A stretch of 58,262 nt of DNA from JAITWT01 sp964439605 (lineage in GTDB: Bacteria; Pseudomonadota; Gammaproteobacteria; Burkholderiales; Burkholderiaceae_C): the NCBI GenBank assembly GCA_964439605.1, contig CAYTPC010000037.1, positions 1 to 58,262 of the forward strand, in the 5' to 3' direction. Under the pieces are notes generated by a model that was given only the letters and a program-made list of their open reading frames with translations, ran no database searches and was not told the DNA's origin. Below, piece after piece: positions 54,069 through 58,262 of the stretch. A program made the position numbers and the translations under genes. The number at the start of each line of letters is the position of its first letter. Position 1 is the first letter of the stretch.

Positions 54069-54659
54069 TCACGGCCAGTCAAACCGGTGATCGACGTGCC
54101 GGCTCAGTTGGCGTTTCAAGCGCGCCCAATCGAATCCTGGGCCGGGGTCGCGCTTGCGGCCCGGCGCGACATGTTCGTGCCCGGCGATGGCGGTGATGGG
54201 GTAGCGGCGCGTCAGGTCGGCGGCCAGGCGCGCCAGGGCCGCGTATTGCGGCGCGGCGAAGGTCTGGCCTTCCAGTCCTTCCAGTTCGATGCCGATGGCG
54301 TAGTCGTTGCAGTTTTCGCGTCCGCGCCAGCACGACAGGCCGGCGTGCCAGGCGCGGTCATCGCCGCTGACGCACTGGATGATGCGGCCGCCGCGCCGGA
54401 TGAAAAAATGCGCCGAGACTTGGGTCTCGCGCAGGGCCTGGAAATACGGATGCGCGTTGGTATCGAGCCGGTTGTTGAAGAAATCCAGTACCGCGTGGCC
54501 GCTGTAAACGCCGGGCGGCAGGCTGATGGAATGCAGCACGATCAGGCTGATGTCGATACCCGCCGGGCGCGGGCCGAAGTTGGGGGACGGGTGGCGCTGG
54601 GCCGGGCCATACCAGCCGCCGTGCCAGAGTTGTTCCGCGGATTCAGGCGCCGCCGTCAT
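54069..54659 (-). CDS. ampD: 1,6-anhydro-N-acetylmuramyl-L-alanine amidase AmpD
   Basis: Cytosolic zinc amidase that trims anhydromuropeptides in peptidoglycan recycling and so affects AmpC control where present. About 196 residues from the ATG at 54659 (GTG 54677 and ATG 54668 are alternatives, all overlapping the pilR end). PSPNFGPRP, LIVLHSISLPPG (first zinc His), NDYAIGIELEG and GHEHVAPGRKRDPGPGFDW (second His and Asp) are the family motifs. No signal peptide. Confidence 0.93.
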   Translation of the reverse strand: MTAAPESAEQLWHGGWYGPAQRHPSPNFGPRPAGIDISLIVLHSISLPPGVYSGHAVLDFFNNRLDTNAHPYFQALRETQVSAHFFIRRGGRIIQCVSGDDRAWHAGLSCWRGRENCNDYAIGIELEGLEGQTFAAPQYAALARLAADLTRRYPITAIAGHEHVAPGRKRDPGPGFDWARLKRQLSRHVDHRFDWP

Positions 54660-56169
54660 CGCCACCATCGCTATCACGCTCGTCCGCGCTGCTGCCCGGC
54701 GCGGTGATGCCCAGGCGTGCCATGCGGTAGCGGATTTGGCGCAGGTTCAAGCCCAGCCGGGCGGCGGCGGCGGTACGGTTGAAACGGGTCTGCACCAGCG
54801 CCTGTACCAGCACGCGCCGCTCCTGCTCGTCAATCCACGCGGGCAAATCGCGCGGCAGTTTGGCCGGGTCAAACGGCGCCTCCAGCATATCGGGTTCGAC
54901 CTGTAAAGGCGCGGGGTGGGTAGGCTCGAAGTCAGGCTCGGTGCGTGCCGCGGCGTCCGGATCGTCCTGACCACCGAGGTCGCCCAAGGCCACGGCGCGG
55001 TGCAGGATGTTTTCCAGTTCGCGCACATTGCCCGGCAGCGGTTCGGTATGCAGCTGCGCCAACAGGCGCGGCGACGGCTCCAGCGCGGGCAGCCCGGCTT
55101 CGCCGGCGATGCGCGCCAGCAGCGCCTGTGCCAGCTGCGGCAAGTCGGCACGGCGCTCGCGCAGCGGCGGGACCACGATCTCGATCACGTTCAAGCGGTA
55201 ATACAGGTCCGGCCGGAAGCGTCCGGCCTGTATCTCGACGGCCAGATCCTTGTTGGTGGCGCTGACAAAGCGCACGTCGACCGCTTGTTCCTGCGGTTCG
55301 CCCAGGGGCCGGATGCGCCGCTCCTGGATGGCGCGCAGCAGCTTGGCTTGCATGGCCAGCGGCAGCTCACCGATCTCGTCGAGAAACAGGGTGCCGCCGC
55401 GCGCGGCTTGAAAGAAACCCTCGCGGTCCTGCGTTGCACCGGTGTAGGCACCCTTGCGCGCACCGAAGAATTCGGCTTCCAGCAGATTTTCGGGAATCGC
55501 GCCGCAGTTGACCGGCACGAACGGACCGCCGGCGCGGTGGCTGCACGCATGTATGGCGCGCGCCACCAGTTCCTTGCCGGTGCCGCTTTCTCCGCGCACC
55601 AGCACCGGGGCCATGCTGCGCGCAACCTTGAGGATGCGCGCCTTGACTGTCTGCATGGCTGGTGATTGGCCGACCAGGTGTGCCAGCGCGTGTTCGCCGT
55701 CGGGCGGCGCCGCCGGCGGGGGTGGCGCGGCCGGTTGCGGCAGGCGTGCCGGCATGCCGGCCGGTACGGTTTTGGGCGCGGCCCGCGCCACGTCGTGCAC
55801 GACGGCACGGAACTGTTTCAAATCGACCGGCTTGGTCAGGTAATCAAACGCCCCGTGCTTGAGCGCTTCCACCGCGTTTTCCGCCGAACCGTAGGCGGTG
55901 ATGACGATGCTGCGCTCGGGGCGCTTGGCACTGGCCAGTTCGCGCAGCAACTCCAGTCCCAGCCCGTCGGGCAGGCGCATGTCGGTGATCAGCACGTCGA
56001 AACGCTGCCGCGCCAGCAGGTCACGCGCCTGTGCCAGCGATCCGGCGACGCTGACCCGATAGCCTTCGCGCAACAGCGTCAGTTCGTAGAGCGTGCGCAG
56101 ATCCGGCTCGTCGTCCACCACCAGGATTTGGACGGAAGGCAGGGTAGCGGTGGCGGTGTTGTAAGTCAT
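54643..56169 (-). CDS. pilR: NtrC-family response regulator PilR
   Basis: A 508-residue sigma54 activator of type IV pilus genes. The receiver domain has VVDDEPDLR and the phosphoacceptor Asp in LITDMRLPDG. The AAA+ domain has Walker A GESGTGKE, the sigma54 loop as GAYTGA (GAFTGA variant), and Walker B GGTLFLDEIGELP. The C-terminal Fis-type HTH is RTAAAARLGLNLRQIRYRMARLG. Its start overlaps the pilS end by 4 nt. pilS-pilR pairing makes the assignment firm. Confidence 0.92.
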   Translation of the reverse strand: MTYNTATATLPSVQILVVDDEPDLRTLYELTLLREGYRVSVAGSLAQARDLLARQRFDVLITDMRLPDGLGLELLRELASAKRPERSIVITAYGSAENAVEALKHGAFDYLTKPVDLKQFRAVVHDVARAAPKTVPAGMPARLPQPAAPPPPAAPPDGEHALAHLVGQSPAMQTVKARILKVARSMAPVLVRGESGTGKELVARAIHACSHRAGGPFVPVNCGAIPENLLEAEFFGARKGAYTGATQDREGFFQAARGGTLFLDEIGELPLAMQAKLLRAIQERRIRPLGEPQEQAVDVRFVSATNKDLAVEIQAGRFRPDLYYRLNVIEIVVPPLRERRADLPQLAQALLARIAGEAGLPALEPSPRLLAQLHTEPLPGNVRELENILHRAVALGDLGGQDDPDAAARTEPDFEPTHPAPLQVEPDMLEAPFDPAKLPRDLPAWIDEQERRVLVQALVQTRFNRTAAAARLGLNLRQIRYRMARLGITAPGSSADERDSDGGDDGGA

Positions 56170-57932
56170 GCTGACGGGTTATTTTGCACGCCGGCCGGTT
56201 CGCCGGTAAACAGATCCAGATCCGGAACGCCGGCGTTCATGCCCTCCAGGGCACGGCGGAAGGTGACGTGAAAATTGTTGCCCTCGAGCGTTTCGCAATC
56301 GCCCGCGCGGCTGTCTCGCTCGTAGGCGATGACCGCGCCGTGGCGCTCGCACAGCTCCCGGCAAATATAAAGACCCAGGCCGCTGGAGCGGCTTTCCGAC
56401 GAGAAAAACGGCTCGAACAAATGCCGCCGCACGCTGGGCTCCAGCGGCGCGCTGTCGCTCCACACGGCCAGCATCGGCGGCCCGTCGGCGGCGCGGGTTT
56501 CGACCCGGATCGCGCCGGGGCGATCAGAGGCGTGGCGCGCCGCGTTGTCCAGCAGGTTGACCAGTACGCGTCGCAAGTGTTCGGGCGAGAACTGCGCCAG
56601 CACGCCCGGCGCGTTCAGCGTGACCGTCAAGCGCGCGCCGGCGGCATGCTGGCGCGACCAGTCCCCGCAGGTCTGCGCCGTCAGGTCATCCAGCGGCGTA
56701 CCGAGCATGGCGTCCGGCGCGTCTTGAGCGGGTACCCGCGCCACGTCGAGGATGTCATCGACGATATGGCCCAGTCGTTCGGCGTTTTGGCGCACGATGT
56801 CCGTCAGGCGCTGCGCGGCGGGGTTGGGCAGGTCCTCGGCCAGCAGCGCGTTGGCTTGCGCGATGGCCGCCAGCGGGGTGCGGATTTCATGCGCCACGGC
56901 GGCCGACATGCGGCCCATGGCCGCCAGTTTTTCCGTGCGCAATTGCGCTTGCAACTCGCGCGTGTCTTGCAGGAACATCACACACAACCCGTGGCGTCCT
57001 TTGCCCAGGGCGGGCGTGTATTCGGTGCGCACGCGCAGATGACTGGCGTGCTGGCCGGGCAAGGGCAGCGTGATTTCGACCGGGCCGGACGAGCAGGCGG
57101 CGAAAGTCCGGTCGGCCAATTGAACCAGGTCGCGCCAGGCCGGTTCGTCGTCCAGGCTGAAGTTGCGCGGCGTGACGATGCGCGCCACGCCCAGTAACTG
57201 GTGCGCCGCCGGGTTGGCCGCCCGCACGGTGTGCCGCGGATCGACCACCAAAATACCGTCCGGCAGCGATTCGATCACCATGCCGTTGACCCGTGCCTGG
57301 ATGCGCGCCTCATCCCAACTGCGGCGCGCCAGCTTTTCCTGCCGCTCCAGCCGCTCCGCCAGTTGGTTGGTCAGCCAACCCAGCAGCAGCAAGCCCGAGC
57401 CGTTGAGGGCGGCTTGCGCCAGTTCGGCGGTTTGCATCCAGTCGGTGCGGCTGGCGTTTATCAGGGCGGTCGTGGTCAGCAGCAGCGCGGTCGGCGCGGC
57501 CACGCTCATGGCCAGCGCCCGCGTGCCGAGAATGGCCGCTTCCAGTACCGGCAGCGCCAGCAAGGGCGTGAAATTGACGTTGCCGGCAAACAGGAAATGC
57601 AGCGGCAAAAAGCAAGCCAAATCCACCCCCACGATGTACAACGCCTGGCCGTGAAACGCCCGGCCCGGCCCGCGCGGTTGTGCCAGCAGGCCGGCCGCCG
57701 CCGTGCCCGCCAGATACAGTCCGCACAGCCACCATGTCCAGTCGGGCAGCGGCTTGTTCCAGACCGCCAGCGCGCCGCCCAGCGCCAGCAACGCCAGCGC
57801 CAGCAGCACGCGGGCGTTCATCAGCATCCGCCACAGCCGCGTGTAGCTCGTCGAAACCGGCGCCGGCAGGTGCGAATACGGCAAACCCTCAAAGGCGGCG
57901 GTAGGCAGGTCGGGAATTAAAGGGTGGGCCAT
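56166..57932 (-). CDS. pilS: Sensor histidine kinase PilS
   Basis: Membrane kinase that phosphorylates PilR. The 588-residue protein has about six hydrophobic segments in residues 40-200, a PAS-like domain (VIESLPDGILVVDPRHTVRAANPAA), the HisKA His in VAHEIRTPLAAIAQANALL, the N box LLDNAARHA and the G box SGLGLYICREL. The start is ATG 57932; TTG at 57938 is possible. It follows the PP0621-like gene closely and overlaps pilR. Confidence 0.92.
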   Translation of the reverse strand: MAHPLIPDLPTAAFEGLPYSHLPAPVSTSYTRLWRMLMNARVLLALALLALGGALAVWNKPLPDWTWWLCGLYLAGTAAAGLLAQPRGPGRAFHGQALYIVGVDLACFLPLHFLFAGNVNFTPLLALPVLEAAILGTRALAMSVAAPTALLLTTTALINASRTDWMQTAELAQAALNGSGLLLLGWLTNQLAERLERQEKLARRSWDEARIQARVNGMVIESLPDGILVVDPRHTVRAANPAAHQLLGVARIVTPRNFSLDDEPAWRDLVQLADRTFAACSSGPVEITLPLPGQHASHLRVRTEYTPALGKGRHGLCVMFLQDTRELQAQLRTEKLAAMGRMSAAVAHEIRTPLAAIAQANALLAEDLPNPAAQRLTDIVRQNAERLGHIVDDILDVARVPAQDAPDAMLGTPLDDLTAQTCGDWSRQHAAGARLTVTLNAPGVLAQFSPEHLRRVLVNLLDNAARHASDRPGAIRVETRAADGPPMLAVWSDSAPLEPSVRRHLFEPFFSSESRSSGLGLYICRELCERHGAVIAYERDSRAGDCETLEGNNFHVTFRRALEGMNAGVPDLDLFTGEPAGVQNNPSA

Positions 57933-57981
57933 GCTCAATCAGTTGGGCGACGCTGGCGGGGGTTGGAATTCGGGCATGATC

Positions 57982-58215
57982 TCAGCCGCTTTCTCCCTGC
58001 CGCCGATGCGCCGGGCAGCAGTAAGCGCGGCCCGCGCTGCCGGGGAGGGCGTTGTTGGCGGGCAGGTGCACGCCGCAGCAGGCGCAGCGCAGCATGGGTT
58101 GCGGCTGGCCGGTCGGCTGGTGCGGTGCGCGGGCGGCGGCGGCAGCGGCGCGCCGGCCACGTTGCCACAGCCACACGCCGGCGGCGACGGCTAACAGGAC
58201 GAGCAGGGCTTTCAT
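57982..58215 (-). CDS. PP0621-family small membrane protein
   Basis: A 77-residue protein with one N-terminal transmembrane helix (MKALLVLLAVAAGVWLW), a basic linker and a small zinc-type site with CACCGVHLP and YCCPAH. This is the layout of the PP0621 family found next to pilSR. Function unknown. Its ATG overlaps the stop of the upstream ypjD-like gene (ATGA). Confidence 0.85.
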   Translation of the reverse strand: MKALLVLLAVAAGVWLWQRGRRAAAAAARAPHQPTGQPQPMLRCACCGVHLPANNALPGSAGRAYCCPAHRRQGESG

Positions 58216-58262
58216 ACGGCGCGGTGCAACAGCACTTCCAGCACAAAACGCGAACCGGCGTA
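58212..58262 (-). CDS. YpjD/CcsA-like cytochrome c assembly protein, C-terminal end (cut by window edge)
   Basis: Only the last 16 residues are in the window: YAGSRFVLEVLLHRAV then TGA. The ending SRFVLEVLL and the usual gene order ypjD-PP0621-pilS suggest an YpjD-type inner-membrane protein of the CcsA family. The identification rests mainly on position. Confidence 0.55.
   Translation of the reverse strand, partial: YAGSRFVLEVLLHRAV

Overview
The window is high-GC, densely coded DNA with short intergenic gaps, ATGA stop/start overlaps, GTG/TTG starts and a betaproteobacterial gene set (bimodular QueF, class I DAHP synthase, IlvD, a lysine/alanine-rich histone H1-like protein, and an ypjD-PP0621-pilS-pilR-ampD block). 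The best inference is a Burkholderiales-type betaproteobacterium, possibly near the Alcaligenaceae. Lineage was not computed. All identifications are by reading motifs and overall protein resemblance; no database was searched.

Layout. (1) 1-9886: mostly core metabolism: valS (cut by the left edge), an alpha/beta hydrolase, queF, DAHP synthase, an acyl-CoA dehydrogenase, class I fumarase overlapping murI and an exported protein, and a conserved hypothetical. (2) 10396-28229: a complete aromatic catabolic cluster. A six-component DmpKLMNOP-type diiron hydroxylase is followed by a TRAP transporter (dctPQM), the homoprotocatechuate meta-cleavage genes hpaG1-G2-E-D-F-H-I, a succinate-semialdehyde dehydrogenase, an MFS transporter, and the regulators hpaA (AraC type) and hpaR (MarR type). 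The usual flavin hydroxylase HpaBC is absent; the diiron hydroxylase probably supplies the ring-hydroxylation step. The hydroxylase promoter and the dctP promoter both carry perfect palindromes with the core CTAA-N4-TTAG, a likely shared HpaR-type operator.

(3) 28279-39250: a four-gene minus-strand operon of visibly lower GC: an N6-adenine methyltransferase, a 919-residue protein of unknown function, a DrmA-like SF2 helicase and a DrmB-like DUF1998 protein. It looks like a DISARM-family anti-phage system, but no DrmC-like phospholipase D gene is visible. It lies next to a decayed IS630 transposase and the 3' end of tRNA-Leu(UAA), followed by tRNA-Cys(GCA). (4) 40071-53516: azlCD, an enoyl-CoA hydratase family protein, acs, a LapA-like protein, a cytochrome c, a large lipoprotein hydrolase, ilvD, a creatininase-family protein, a zinc-ribbon/DUF3426 protein, a PfkB kinase and the histone-like gene. 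(5) 54069-58262: ampD, pilR, pilS, a PP0621-like protein and the end of an ypjD-like gene, cut by the right edge.

A dispersed inverted-repeat family with ends like AGCCTAGAAACGGCAGTTGA occurs in several gaps: about 45-bp hairpins at 4467-4511 and 40020-40061, a full 244-bp MITE-like copy at 49439-49682, a truncated copy fused to the IS630 remnant at 39305-39430, and a degenerate copy at the lapA 3' end. Together with the defense operon and the hydroxylase/hpa cluster, it is the main unusual content of the window.
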